From NCBI RefSeq assembly GCF_024213665.1, contig NZ_JANAVP010000009.1, forward strand, positions 175,540 to 239,539: a stretch of 64,000 nt of DNA, in the 5' to 3' direction. Below, piece by piece: positions 1 through 10,300 of the stretch (position 1 is its first letter; every line of letters starts with the position of its first letter). This DNA comes from Streptomyces sp. A3M-1-3 (GTDB lineage: Bacteria; Actinomycetota; Actinomycetes; Streptomycetales; Streptomycetaceae). The notes beneath the pieces are model-generated. The model was not told where the DNA came from, made no database searches, and was given only the letters and a program-made list of their open reading frames with translations. Made by a program: the position numbers and the translations under genes.

Positions 1-443
1 GGGCGGCCCCCGCTGCGCATGGCGGCCATCGCGCGGGTGCAGATCGCCCGGACCCGTTCTGCCGGCAGCCCGAGCAGCGCCGCGGTCTGTTCCTCGGCGA
101 CCCCCTCGTACAGCCGCAGCACGAGGACGAGGCGCTCCTGCGGGGACAGCCGGGCCAGCACGCCCCCGCGCGCCCTGTGGTGATGACGCCAGGCGGTGCG
201 GGCGAAGCGGGTGGCCAGTTCCTGGCGTGCGTGGTCGTACGGGTCCTCGCCGCGCAGCCGGTCCCACTCCGCGTACGTATGGGCGAGGGCAGCCGTCAGC
301 AGCCGCTGCGCTTCGTCGTTCGCCTCGTCGGTCTCCGCGGTGAGCAGTGTCGCCGCATGCAGCAGCCGGCCTGCCGCGCCCGCGACGAATGCCTCGAACT
401 CCCGGGCGCGGCGGCTGCCGTGGTTCGCCGCCCGTTCTCGCAC
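1..443 (-). CDS. ECF-type RNA polymerase sigma factor, 3' end outside window
   Basis: Read on the minus strand from a GTG at 443 preceded by AGGAGG. About 147 residues are visible and the C-terminus runs off the left edge. The visible end has the region 4 (-35 recognition) pattern of a small sigma-70 protein: LSPQERLVLVLRLYEGVAEE followed by a helix-turn-helix with QTAALLGLPAERV. The N-terminal part (residues 12-80) is a weak match to region 2, so this may be a diverged SigE/SigJ-type factor or a sigma-like regulator. No anti-sigma gene is visible on the side inside the window. The next gene is a MarR regulator in the same direction with a 43-nt gap. Assignment rests on the region 4 pattern only. 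Confidence 0.65.
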   Translation of the reverse strand, partial: MRERAANHGSRRAREFEAFVAGAAGRLLHAATLLTAETDEANDEAQRLLTAALAHTYAEWDRLRGEDPYDHARQELATRFARTAWRHHHRARGGVLARLSPQERLVLVLRLYEGVAEEQTAALLGLPAERVRAICTRAMAAMRSGGR

Positions 444-486
444 CGTTCCTCCTGGCACTCATATGAGGCCAGGTTCGGCGCCCGGG

Positions 487-1068
487 TCAAGAGGTCGGAA
501 CGCCCCCGGTGCCGGAGACAACGCCCCCGGCGGCGGCGACGGCGTCCGCCTCGGCCGCGGCGGCCATCCTCGCGGACAGCGAGGAGTTGAAACGCGTGAG
601 CAGGGTGCAGAACGACTCCCGCTCTTCCGGAGTCCAGCCCTCCGTCACCTGCGCCATCAGCTCGCGCCGCGAGGACCGCACCTCCTCCAGCCGGGCCAGG
701 CCGCGCGGCGAGAGCTGGAGTACGACCGCACGGCCGTCCTCCGGGTGCGAGGTGCGCTTGACGAGGCCGGTGTCGACGAGCGGCGCGACCTGCCGGGTCA
801 CGGTGGAGGAGTCGATTCCCATGCCGGCCGCGAGTGCCTTGACGCCCATCGGCCCGTCCTGGTCGAGCCGGTTGAGCAGCAGATAGGCGGCGCGGTCCAT
901 GGAGTTGCGGACCTGGCCGACACCGCCGAGCCGGGTCTGCTCGGCCCGGCGTGCGAACACGGCCACCTGGTGCTGGAGGGCATCGAGGAGGCCGGGGGCA
1001 GCCGGGGGCTCGGGGGTTGTCCCCCGGGAATTAAGAGCAGTGGTCGTCATGTCCTCAGTGGTGGGCAT
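487..1068 (-). CDS. MarR family transcriptional regulator
   Basis: Winged helix-turn-helix regulator of 193 residues. The core reads SMDRAAYLLLNRLDQDGPMG, then a recognition helix with GIDSSTVTRQVAPLVDTGLV and a wing containing HPEDGRAVVLQLSPRG, which is the MarR signature (DxRxxxxxLTxxG). MarR dimers normally repress efflux or catabolic genes and release DNA on binding phenolic ligands; the ligand here is unknown. I chose ATG 1068 (MPTTED) with a GAGAG nine bases upstream; an upstream in-frame start at 1128 would add an unusual N-terminus, and ATG 1050 has a purine stretch too close to it. It diverges from threonine dehydratase across about 145 bp, so it may act on that shared promoter region, but no operator is obvious. 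Confidence 0.85.
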   Translation of the reverse strand: MPTTEDMTTTALNSRGTTPEPPAAPGLLDALQHQVAVFARRAEQTRLGGVGQVRNSMDRAAYLLLNRLDQDGPMGVKALAAGMGIDSSTVTRQVAPLVDTGLVKRTSHPEDGRAVVLQLSPRGLARLEEVRSSRRELMAQVTEGWTPEERESFCTLLTRFNSSLSARMAAAAEADAVAAAGGVVSGTGGVPTS

Positions 1069-1214
1069 GGCCTGGGGCTCTCTTCGTGCGGTGGTCGGTG
1101 GGTTGGGGGACAGAGTACGCGGCCACAAGCCGCCCCGTACCTGCGCTGAGCAAAACCGTACCCACGCCTTCTCCGGGGCGGCCGGGACGCCTGTGAGCTG
1201 CGAGACTGGCGGTC

Positions 1215-2444
1215 ATGAGCTTCCGTACGTCACACCCCTTGCCTGCCCTGATCCTCGATGACATCCGTGGTGCTCAGAAGATGCTGTCCGGGGTGGCGAG
1301 GATGACCGCGATGGAAGGCAGCAGGCACCTGTCGCACTTGGTGGGAGCCCCGGTCCACCTCAAGTGCGAGAACCTCCAGCGCACCGGCTCCTTCAAGCTG
1401 CGCGGCGCGTACGTCCGGATCGCCGGACTCTCCCCCGAGGAGAAGGCGGCGGGGGTCGTCGCCGCGAGCGCGGGCAACCACGCGCAGGGCGTCGCACTCG
1501 CCTCCTCCCTCCTCGGCGTCCGGTCGACGGTCTTCATGCCGGCCGGGGCCCCGCTGCCGAAGGTCGCCGCGACCCGCGAGTACGGGGCCGAGGTGCGGCT
1601 GCACGGTCAGGTGGTGGACGAGACCCTGGCCGCGGCGCAGGAGTACGCGGAGAAGACGGGCGCCGTCTTCATCCACCCCTTCGACCACCGCGACATCATC
1701 GCGGGGCAGGGCACGGTCGGCCTGGAGATCCTGGAGCAGTGCCCGGAGGTACGGACGATCGTCGTCGGCATCGGCGGCGGCGGGCTCGCGGCGGGCATCG
1801 CGGTGGCGGTCAAGGCCGTACGGCCCGATGTGAAGATCGTCGGCGTGCAGGCGGCGGGGGCGGCCGCGTATCCGCCCTCGCTGGCGGCCGGGCACCCGGT
1901 GTCGATCGACGCGCCGCAGACCATGGCGGACGGCATCAACGTCGGCCGGCCGGGCGATGTCCCGTTCAAAATCATTGGCGATCTGGTCGACGAGGTCCGT
2001 ACGGTCTCCGAGGACGCGCTCTCCAGCGCGCTGCTGCTGTGCCTGGAGCGGGCCAAGCTCGTCGTCGAGCCGGCCGGCGCCAGCCCGGTGGCGGCGCTGC
2101 TGAGCGAGCCCCGGTCGTTCGACGGGCCGGTGGTGGCGGTGCTCTCCGGCGGCAACGTCGATCCGCTGCTGATGCAGCGGATCCTGCGCCACGGCATGGC
2201 GGCGGCGGGACGGTATCTCTCGCTCCGCCTGCGGCTGACGGACCGGCCGGGGGCGCTGGCGAACCTGCTGGGGGTGTTGTCAGTGGTGGATGCGAACGTT
2301 CTCGATGTGGGCCATGTACGGACCGATCCGCGGCTCGGGCTCACGGAGGTGGAGGTGGAGCTCCACCTGGAGACGAAGGGCCCGGAGCACTGCGCCGAGG
2401 TCGGTGCGGCGCTGCGCGAGGCGGGTTACACGGTCATCGCGTAG
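1215..2444 (+). CDS. ilvA: Threonine ammonia-lyase (threonine dehydratase)
   Basis: PLP enzyme that deaminates L-threonine to 2-oxobutanoate, first step toward isoleucine, or for threonine catabolism. The 409-residue protein has the PLP lysine in SFKLRGA (Lys61), the substrate loop ASAGNHAQG near 85-95, and the phosphate-binding glycine loop IGGGGLAAG near 190. After residue about 325 there is a single ACT-type domain (LRLTDRPGALANLLGVLS) rather than the two C-terminal domains of classical biosynthetic IlvA, so this is the shorter catabolic/actinobacterial form. ATG at 1215. It stands alone, with no other ilv genes nearby. The enzyme class is clear; biosynthetic versus catabolic role is not decided by sequence. 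Confidence 0.93.
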   Translation: MSFRTSHPLPALILDDIRGAQKMLSGVARMTAMEGSRHLSHLVGAPVHLKCENLQRTGSFKLRGAYVRIAGLSPEEKAAGVVAASAGNHAQGVALASSLLGVRSTVFMPAGAPLPKVAATREYGAEVRLHGQVVDETLAAAQEYAEKTGAVFIHPFDHRDIIAGQGTVGLEILEQCPEVRTIVVGIGGGGLAAGIAVAVKAVRPDVKIVGVQAAGAAAYPPSLAAGHPVSIDAPQTMADGINVGRPGDVPFKIIGDLVDEVRTVSEDALSSALLLCLERAKLVVEPAGASPVAALLSEPRSFDGPVVAVLSGGNVDPLLMQRILRHGMAAAGRYLSLRLRLTDRPGALANLLGVLSVVDANVLDVGHVRTDPRLGLTEVEVELHLETKGPEHCAEVGAALREAGYTVIA

Positions 2445-2711
2445 GCCGTGACATCAGTCGCTGCCGCGACGGGCGACGCGGTGGGGGGGCCTCTGGGGGT
2501 AGCCCCTGGGGAGGTAGCTGGGGGACGTCGGCGACCGACGGCAACGCGGCGAGGCGCGGCCCGCCGCGGAGCGGCTGATGTCACTGCACGCAGCCCGGCA
2601 TGATCGGCCGGACAGGGCCCAGGGCACTACGCAGGACGTCGCGTCGGCCATCGCGTCGGCCATCGCCCATGCCACCGCGCAGCCCGTCGCGCATGAGTCG
2701 TGTCCCACCCC
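2445..2711. other. Intergenic stretch after ilvA
   Basis: No convincing gene. It contains a run of G-rich palindromic sequence (about 2482-2530, alternating CTGGGGG and CCCCTGGGG blocks) that could act as a terminator or is a dispersed repeat, followed by a short repeat of GCGTCGGCCATC (about 2641-2668). The downstream end merges into the promoter of the ABC exporter. Confidence 0.4.
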
Positions 2712-2740
2712 TTGAGTAACGCGATATAACGCGATACCCT
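2712..2740 (+). promoter_or_regulatory. Promoter with tandem operator for the ABC exporter
   Basis: A housekeeping-type promoter can be read: -35 TTGAGT at 2712-2717, a 17-nt spacer, and -10 TACCCT at 2735-2740. The spacer is filled by an exact tandem 10-bp repeat, TAACGCGATA twice (2717-2736). A repressor binding here would block polymerase, a usual arrangement for TetR- or MarR-controlled drug exporters. No regulator gene is adjacent to the exporter; the nearest is the MarR gene at 487-1068. Confidence 0.6.
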
Positions 2741-2780
2741 CTCCGGGAAATCACCCAAAATAACAACTGGGAGAACCCAC

Positions 2781-3742
<962 letters not shown>

Positions 3743-3746
<4 letters not shown>

Positions 3747-4600
3747 CTGCCGTACAGGACGCCGTGAAGGTCGCGGCACCCCGGCCGCGCGGCGGCATCG
3801 TCCAGTCGGTCAACGACTCGCTGGTCGTCGCCAAGCGCAACCTGATCCGGATGACCCGCATCCCGGAAATGATCATCTTCGGGATGATCCAGCCGGTCAT
3901 GTTCGTCGTGCTGTTCAGCTACGTCTTCGGCGGCTCGATCTCCGTCGAGGGCAACACCTCGCCCGCCGCCTACCGCGAATTCCTGATGGCCGGCATCTTC
4001 GCCCAGACCGTCACCTTCGCCACGGCGGGCGCGGGCGCAGGCATCGCCGACGACATGCACAAGGGCCTCATCGACCGGTTCCGGTCGCTGCCCATGGCCC
4101 GGGGCGCGGTGCTCACCGGACGCACCCTCGCCGACCTGGTCCAGACGGCACTGACCCTGGTGGTGCTCGCGATCGTCGCCCTGATCGTCGGCTGGCGTGC
4201 CCACGAGAACGTCGGCAAGGTGCTGGCGGGCTTCGCCCTGCTGCTCCTGCTCGGCTACGCCTTCTCGTGGATCGGCGCCCTGATCGGCCTCTCGGTCCGC
4301 ACCCCCGAGGCGGCCACGTCCGGCGGGCTGATCTGGCTCTTCCCGCTGACGTTCATCTCCAACGCCTTCGTGCCGTCGGACAACATGCCGACGTTCCTGC
4401 GGCACATCGCGGAATGGAACCCGTTCAGCGCCACCGTGCAGGCCGCCCGCGAACTCTTCGGCAACCTGCCGCCGGGTTACCAGGCGCCCGAGGCGTGGCC
4501 CATGCAGCACCCCGTGTGGGCCTCGGTCCTGTGGTCGGTCCTGATCATCGTGGCCTTCCGGACCCTGGCCGTCCGCAAGTACCGCTCGGCGACCGCCTGA
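3743..4600 (+). CDS. ABC-2 type exporter permease, DrrB type
   Basis: Membrane partner of the preceding ATPase, 285 residues with six predicted hydrophobic segments starting near residue 45 (MIIFGMIQPVMFVVLFSYVF). It contains the ABC-2 permease pattern, including the LPMARGAVLTGRTLADL cytoplasmic loop and the SGGLIWLFPLTFISNAFVP segment near 195-212 seen in DrrB/NodJ proteins. GTG start overlaps the stop of the ATPase gene. A perfect 11-bp hairpin just downstream (4621-4654) closes the two-gene operon. Confidence 0.92.
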
Positions 4601-4620
4601 CCGTACGAACGCAAAAGGAA

Positions 4621-4654
4621 GAGCCCCCGGCTGCCACATGGCGGCCGGGGGCTC
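4621..4654. terminator. Bidirectional terminator between the exporter permease and greA
   Basis: Perfect 11-bp stem: GAGCCCCCGGC at 4621-4631 pairs with GCCGGGGGCTC at 4644-4654, with a short inner GCCA/TGGC pairing. It lies 20 nt after the permease stop and 21 nt beyond the greA stop on the other strand, so it probably serves both convergent genes. Confidence 0.8.
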
Positions 4655-4675
4655 CTCTGCGTACGTACGCTCCGG

Positions 4676-5170
4676 TCAGGAGTAGGGCTTGGCCTCGAGG
4701 ATCTTCACCGAGGCCTTCTTGCCGTTCGGCAGCTCGTACTCGGCGTTCTCGCCGATCTTCTTGCCGTTGACGCCGGTCCCCAGCGGGGACTGCGGCGAGT
4801 ACGTCTCGATGTCCGACGACGCGTACTCGCGCGACGCCAGCAGGAAGGTCATGGTGTCGTCCTCGTCGCCGTCGAAGGCGATCGTCACCACCGTGCCAGG
4901 CGCCACCACACCGGCGGTCGCAGGGGCCTCGCCGACCTTCGCGTGCTCGAGCAGCTGAGTCAGCTGGCGCACCCGGAGCTCCTGCTTGCCCTGCTCCTCC
5001 TTGGCCGCGTGGTAACCGCCGTTCTCCCGCAGGTCACCCTCCTCACGGGCCGCCGCGATCTTGGCAGCGATCTCCGTGCGTGCGGGACCCGACAGGTACG
5101 CCAGCTCGGCCTTGAGCTGGTCGTACGCCTCCTGGGTCAGCCAGGTGACGCTCTCAGTCGTCTGGGTCAC
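4676..5170 (-). CDS. greA: Transcription elongation factor GreA
   Basis: Transcript-cleavage factor that rescues backtracked RNA polymerase. The 164-residue protein has the N-terminal antiparallel coiled coil, with TEIAAKIAAAREEGDLRENG carrying the conserved acidic tip, and a C-terminal FKBP-like domain ending in SPLGTGVNGKKIGENAEYEL. Length is typical. It sits divergently next to DUF4307 and mca, an arrangement common in Streptomyces. Confidence 0.95.
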   Translation of the reverse strand: MTQTTESVTWLTQEAYDQLKAELAYLSGPARTEIAAKIAAAREEGDLRENGGYHAAKEEQGKQELRVRQLTQLLEHAKVGEAPATAGVVAPGTVVTIAFDGDEDDTMTFLLASREYASSDIETYSPQSPLGTGVNGKKIGENAEYELPNGKKASVKILEAKPYS

Positions 5171-5312
5171 AGGTGCTCCTCGTCGGTACTGGGATACAAA
5201 GCATCGCCCTACCCAAAGGATGTGCCGTCATGGGAGGGCGAAACCACGAGCCTAACAATTCAGGCGGAAAAGAGGGAGGACCTGCGACGTCAGAAGTACG
5301 TCAGGGGGTGGC

Positions 5313-5723
5313 TCAGCGGCCGGTGCCGGACTGGCATCCGACCAGTTCCACCATGGTCGCGCGGCCTGTTGTACGCAGCTTGACGATCTCGTCGACACGC
5401 TCCGCGCGCTGGTCGAACCGCACATCCTTGCGGCCGACTTCGGCGTGCTGCTCGTTCTGCGAACTGAGCGTACAGACGCCGGTCGCGCCGGCGTCCTTGC
5501 GGACCTCGAGGTGCACCCGCACCTCTGTGTCCGACACCACCTTGAACTTGATCATCTCGGCGCTGAGATCCTTGGCGACGACGTGGCTGTACCCGAACCA
5601 GCCGATCAGCGCGATCATCCCGGCGCCGAGGACCGCCCCCACGATCTTGAGCATGCGATCGGCGCGCGCGTCCGCGGAACGGCCGTACCGGCCCTCGGGC
5701 GGCTGCTCGCGCTCCGCACTCAT
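5313..5723 (-). CDS. DUF4307 membrane protein
   Basis: 136-residue protein with a charged N-terminus, one membrane segment (MLKIVGAVLGAGMIALIGWF, about 24-43), and an extracytoplasmic beta-rich domain containing EVRVHLEVRKDAGATGVCTL and a second cysteine near the C-terminus (VELVGCQSG). The two cysteines may form a disulfide outside the cell. This matches the actinobacterial DUF4307 family, whose function is unknown. It lies between greA (same strand) and the divergent mca gene; the linkage to mca is conserved in actinobacteria by general knowledge of the family. Confidence 0.85.
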   Translation of the reverse strand: MSAEREQPPEGRYGRSADARADRMLKIVGAVLGAGMIALIGWFGYSHVVAKDLSAEMIKFKVVSDTEVRVHLEVRKDAGATGVCTLSSQNEQHAEVGRKDVRFDQRAERVDEIVKLRTTGRATMVELVGCQSGTGR

Positions 5724-5831
5724 GATCGTTCCTCCCGGTCAGGGGCTTTGGATCGGGCTCAGGAATTTTCCGCCCCCCGATTCGGTCACTATAGAAGCCG
5801 CCGATCGCGACGAATCACTGAGGATCGAGTC

Positions 5832-6707
5832 TTGACTGAGCAGCTTCGACTGATGGCCGTCCATGCCCACCCCGACGACGAGTCGAGCAAGGGCGCAGCC
5901 ACCATGGCCAAGTACGTATCCGAGGGGGTGGACGTGCTGGTCGCGACCTGCACCGGCGGTGAGCGCGGCTCCATCCTCAACCCCAAGCTCCAGGGCGACA
6001 CATACATCGAGGAGAACATCCACGAGGTCCGGGCCCGCGAGATGGACCAGGCCCGCGAGATCCTCGGCGTCAAGCAGGAGTGGCTCGGCTTCGTCGACTC
6101 CGGCCTCCCGGAGGGCGATCCGCTGCCGCCGCTGCCCCAGGGCTGCTTCGCGCTCCAGGACGTCGAGGAGGCGGCCGAGCCGCTGGTGCGGCTGATCCGC
6201 GAGTTCCGGCCGCAGGTCATCACGACGTACGACGAGAACGGCGGCTACCCGCACCCCGACCACATCATGACCCACAAGATCTCCATGGTGGCCTTCGACG
6301 CCGCGGGCGACCCGACGAAGTACCCCGGGGCGGGGCCGGCCTGGCAGCCGCAGAAGCTGTACTACAACCAGGGCTTCAACCGCCCGCGCACCGTCGCCCT
6401 GCACGAGGCGCTGCTGGCGCGCGGCATGGACTCCCCGTACGGGGAGTGGCTGGAGCGCTGGAAGGAGTTCCAGCGCGCCGACCGCACCCTGACGACGTAC
6501 GTCCCGTGCGCCGAGTTCTTCGAGATCCGCGACAAGGCGCTCCTCGCGCACGCGACGCAGATCGACCCCGACGGCGGCTGGTTCCGGGTGCCGCTGGACC
6601 TCCAGAAGGAGGTCTGGCCGACCGAGGAGTACGAGCTCGCCAAGTCGCTCGTGGACACTTCCCTCCCCGAGGACGACCTCTTCGCGGGCATCCGGGACAA
6701 TGCCTGA
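5832..6707 (+). CDS. mca: Mycothiol S-conjugate amidase
   Basis: Zinc amidase that splits mycothiol S-conjugates of electrophiles and drugs, releasing a mercapturic acid for export and GlcN-Ins for reuse. The 291-residue protein begins at a TTG (5832-5834) with GAGGA seven bases upstream. The zinc-site motifs are HAHPDDESSKG near the N-terminus (residues 11-21) and GGYPHPDHIMTH near 140, with TYDENGG between. The substrate-defining features fit Mca rather than the deacetylase MshB: length and the segment FYIEIRDKAL-like EFFEIRDKALLAHATQ. Upstream in-frame codons lack a start, which supports TTG. Confidence 0.93.
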   Translation: MTEQLRLMAVHAHPDDESSKGAATMAKYVSEGVDVLVATCTGGERGSILNPKLQGDTYIEENIHEVRAREMDQAREILGVKQEWLGFVDSGLPEGDPLPPLPQGCFALQDVEEAAEPLVRLIREFRPQVITTYDENGGYPHPDHIMTHKISMVAFDAAGDPTKYPGAGPAWQPQKLYYNQGFNRPRTVALHEALLARGMDSPYGEWLERWKEFQRADRTLTTYVPCAEFFEIRDKALLAHATQIDPDGGWFRVPLDLQKEVWPTEEYELAKSLVDTSLPEDDLFAGIRDNA

Positions 6708-6708
6708 C

Positions 6709-6966
6709 ATGAGCGCTACTCACGCCGCTACTCAAGCACTGACCCAGTTCGTCCCGCTCGCCGCGGACTTCGACAAGAACAAGGTCACCCCCGGTGTCCT
6801 CGGCTTCCTCGTCTTCGCGGCGCTGGCCGTCGGCGTGTGGATGCTGATGAAGTCGATGAACCGCCACATGGGCCGGGTCAACTTCGAGGAAGCCCCGGAT
6901 CCGGCGGAGGCGAAGTCGGCGGCGGCGCCGGCGGCGGCGCCGGGCGCGGACCCGAAGCGAAGCTGA
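6709..6966 (+). CDS. Small single-pass membrane protein downstream of mca
   Basis: 85 residues from ATG 6709; an ATG at 6700, overlapping the mca stop, would add three residues. One membrane segment (GVLGFLVFAALAVGVWMLMK, about 27-46), a short basic loop (SMNRHMGRVNFEE) and an alanine/proline-rich tail. Function unknown. The one-base gap after mca and the same direction suggest co-transcription. Confidence 0.75.
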   Translation: MSATHAATQALTQFVPLAADFDKNKVTPGVLGFLVFAALAVGVWMLMKSMNRHMGRVNFEEAPDPAEAKSAAAPAAAPGADPKRS

Positions 6967-7120
6967 CCTGGGCGGGCGCCAGGGCCCTTGCGCCGGTCGC
7001 TCTTGCGGGGTGCGGGTGCGGTGCGGTGCGGGTGCCGCTGCGCGGGGCTGTCCCCTCCCCGCCCCTTCCCGAAACCGGGGGCAAGCCCCCGGCCCCCCGG
7101 GGCGCCGCGGTCCCGTCCGC

Positions 7121-7300
7121 GTCGCGCGGAACGGGCCCGCCGGCCCCGGCCTGCCGTTGCGCCGGGGCGCGCGGTCCGTCCGCTTCGCGTGGTACCGGCC
7201 GGCCCCGGCCTGCCGTCCGCCCCTCCCGGGCGTCGCGCGGAACGGGCTCGCCGGCCCCGGCTTGTCGTTGCGCCGGGGCGCGCGCGGTCCGTCCGCTTCG
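7121..7300. repeat. Imperfect direct repeat in the 6967-7345 intergenic region
   Basis: The 379-bp gap between the small membrane protein and the STAND gene holds no gene. Within it, a block beginning GTCGCGCGGAACGGG and ending GGTCCGTCCGCTTCG occurs at 7121-7187 and again at 7232-7300 with few changes; a partial third copy (GGCCGGCCCCGGCCTGCCGT) lies between them at about 7196-7215. The unit is about 110 bp in period. The sequence is very rich in CCGG palindromes, so strong RNA structure is likely if it is transcribed. Confidence 0.7.
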
Positions 7301-7345
7301 TGCGGTAGCGGTCCGCCGCCGGACAGCTGCCTGGCCCCCCGCGGG

Positions 7346-10300
7346 TCAGGGGGTCCGTACCGGTACTCCCATGACCTCCCGCGCGTGGCGGTTCGGGATC
7401 ATGCCCAGGTGCCAGGCTTGCCAGCCTTCCTCCAGCTTTATGCCCCGCTCCAGCACCAGCGCGTACGCCTCCGCGCAGTCCTCCAGCTTGCCGTCCCGCG
7501 TGGGGTGCGGGGTCTGGAGGAGCTGGGACAGCTCCTCCAGGGCCACCGCCGTGCCGATCTCCGAGCCGCCCGCCGACGCGTACGGCAGCAGCGTGCAGCG
7601 CAGGAAGCGTGCCCAGTCCCCGCCGCGGAGATCGCCGTACGACGCGAACAGGCGCGCCGCCTCGTCGCACAGCTCCAGCGCCTGCGGGGCGCGCTGGTTC
7701 CCCGCGTCGATCACCGCCAGCTCCAGGCACGTCCACGCCTCCCCGTGCGCGACCCCGATCCGCCGGAAGTCCTGGCGGGCATCGACCAGGAGCTGCCGCG
7801 CGAACCCGCTGTTGCGCAGGTTCCCCGTCTGCGCCGCGCGCTGGTCACGGGTGGCCCGCCCCGAGTGGTGCCGGGCGCACGCCAGGCCGTACACATCCCG
7901 CATCCGGGAGAACATCGTCCGCGCGCGCTCCAGCTCCCGCACCGCCTGATCCGTCTCCCCGCGCTCCTCCAGCGCCTGGCCCAGGTAGTACAGCGTCCAC
8001 GCCTCCCCGCGCGCGTCCTCCGCCTCCCGGTGCCGGGACAGCGCCTGCCGCAGCTGGTCCACGGCCGGCGCCGGGTCACCGTCCACCAGACGGGCCCGCG
8101 CCAGCTGCGTCAGTGCCCACGCCTCGCCGCGGCCGTCGCGCGTACGCCCGTACAGATCCAGCGCCTCGCGCAGCTCCGACTCGGCCCCCGGTACGTCGCC
8201 CATCCGCAGATACAGCTGCCCCAGCTGGAAGTGGGCCCACCCCTGCCCGTGCAGGCTCTCGCTGTTCCGGTGCAGGATGAGGGCCGTGGTCAGCAGGGTC
8301 ATCGCCTCCGCCAGCTGCGCCCGGTCCCGCTCCACCGCCGCCAGCGCGTGCAGCGTCCACGCACGGTCGGCGGCCAGCTCGTCCGTGGACTGCAGCGCAA
8401 GCGCCTCCCGCAGCTTGACCGCCGCCTCCGTGAGGTTGCCCTGATGGTGCAGGGTGATACCGAGTGAGCACAGCGCCCGCGCCGCGCCCGCCTCGTGCCG
8501 GGCCTCGAAGTACAGGTCCACCACCGACGACAGCGTCGTACGCGCCTTGTCCAGCTCACCCAGCTGCCGGGCCGCGATGCCCGTACGCCACTGGACCGAC
8601 CGGACCAGCAGCCCCTGGTCGACCGCCTGCGTCAGCTCGCTGATCTCGCCCAGCCGGTACAGATCGCCGCGCAGCAGGCAGTAGTCGCACAGCGCGCCCA
8701 GCAGATCCAGTACGGCCCGCTGGTCCACGCCCTCCGCGTGCCGCAGCGCCGCCGTGATGAAGCTCGACTCGTCGTCCAGCCAGCGCAGGGCCGCGTCCAG
8801 CGACGTGAAGCCGTGACCCCCGAACTGATCGGCCCGCGTCGACGTCTTGCCGTCCACCAGTCGGATCACCGAATCCGCCAGCTCCGCGTAACTGCGGATC
8901 AGCCGCTCCTGCGCGGCCGAGCGCTCCGCCGGATCCTCCTCATCGACCAGCCGCGCGTGCGCGAACGCCCGTACCGTGTCATGCAGCCGGTACCGGCTGC
9001 CCCGCACCCGGTCCAGCAGCCCCGCCCCCGCCAGTCCCGCCAGCCGGCGCTCCGCCTCCTCCTCGTCCGTGGCGAGCAGCGCGGCTGCCGCCGCCGTACC
9101 CAGACTCGCCCGCCCCGCCAGCGCCAGCCGCCGCAGTAGCCTGCGCGCCTCCTCCGACTGGTCCGTGTAACGCAGCCACAGCGCCCGCTCGACCGGCTCG
9201 ACCGGCCCGTACGCACCAAGGTCCGCGGCCAGCGCCCGTGGCGTACGCGACCCCATCGACGACCCCATCGACGATCCCGCGATCCGCAGTGCCAGCGGCA
9301 GCCCGCCGCACAACTCCCGCACCAGCGAGGCCGCCTCGCCGTCGTAAGGCCCCTCCGTGTCCTCCGACACGGCTCGCAGCAGCTCCTCCGCCCCCGCCTC
9401 GTCGATCGCCTCCACGGGCAGCTGGTGCACCCACGCCGGAATGTCCGCCGGCAGCTCCAGCGGCCCGCGCGCGGTCACCAGCACCAGGCTCTCCGAACGC
9501 TCCGGCACCAGCGTCCGCACCTGCGCCGCGTCGCTCGCGTCATCCAGGACCACCGCCACCGGCAGACCGGTCAGCTGCTGGTGGTACAGCTCGCCCAGCC
9601 TGCGGACCTGCTGCTCCGCCGAGGACCGCTCCCGGAACAGCAGCTGCTCGCGCGGCGCGCCCAGCCGGTTCAGCAGATGCAGCAGCGCGTCCCGCGTCGA
9701 CAGCGGCGCCTCGTCCCGGCTGCCGCCGCGCAGGTTCACCAGGCAGGCACCCCGGAACTGGTCCTTCAGGTGGTGCGCCGCGCGTATGGCGAGCGTCGTC
9801 CGCCCCACCCCCGGCGCACCGTGCAGCACCACGATCACCGGCTTAGTCTCGGTGCTCGCCCGCGCCGCCTGCACCCACTGCGCGATCCGCCCCATCTCCT
9901 GGCGCCGGCCCGCGAACGGCCCGGCCGGCTCCGGCAGATGCCCGAACGACTGCTCCAGCACACTGCGCCTGCGCGCCGCCGCACTCCGGTCGGTGCCACG
10001 CAGCGGCGGACCGGCCACGGCCTGCTTCTTCGCCGCACGCCCCGCCGCACCGGTACGGGTCGCCGCCGCCACCATCCGCTGCTGGTCCAGGAACGGGCGG
10101 ATGCCCCGTACCTCCAGAGCCGTCAGCCACTGCAGCCGCAGCTGCTCGGCCCCGCCCGGCTGGGCCAGCGCGCCGGCCCGACGATGGGCGGCGGGCCAGT
10201 GCGAGGCGGTCACCTTCAGTACGGTCGCCGCCGCCCCGGCGACGGCGACCACCGCCCCGGCCCCGAGCGCCGGCCCGGCCCCGGTACCGAGCGCCAGGTC

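Noticed and set aside
7121..7300. Possible CRISPR array in the repeated intergenic region
   Set aside because: Repeats are long, few and imperfect, without regular spacers, and there are no cas genes.
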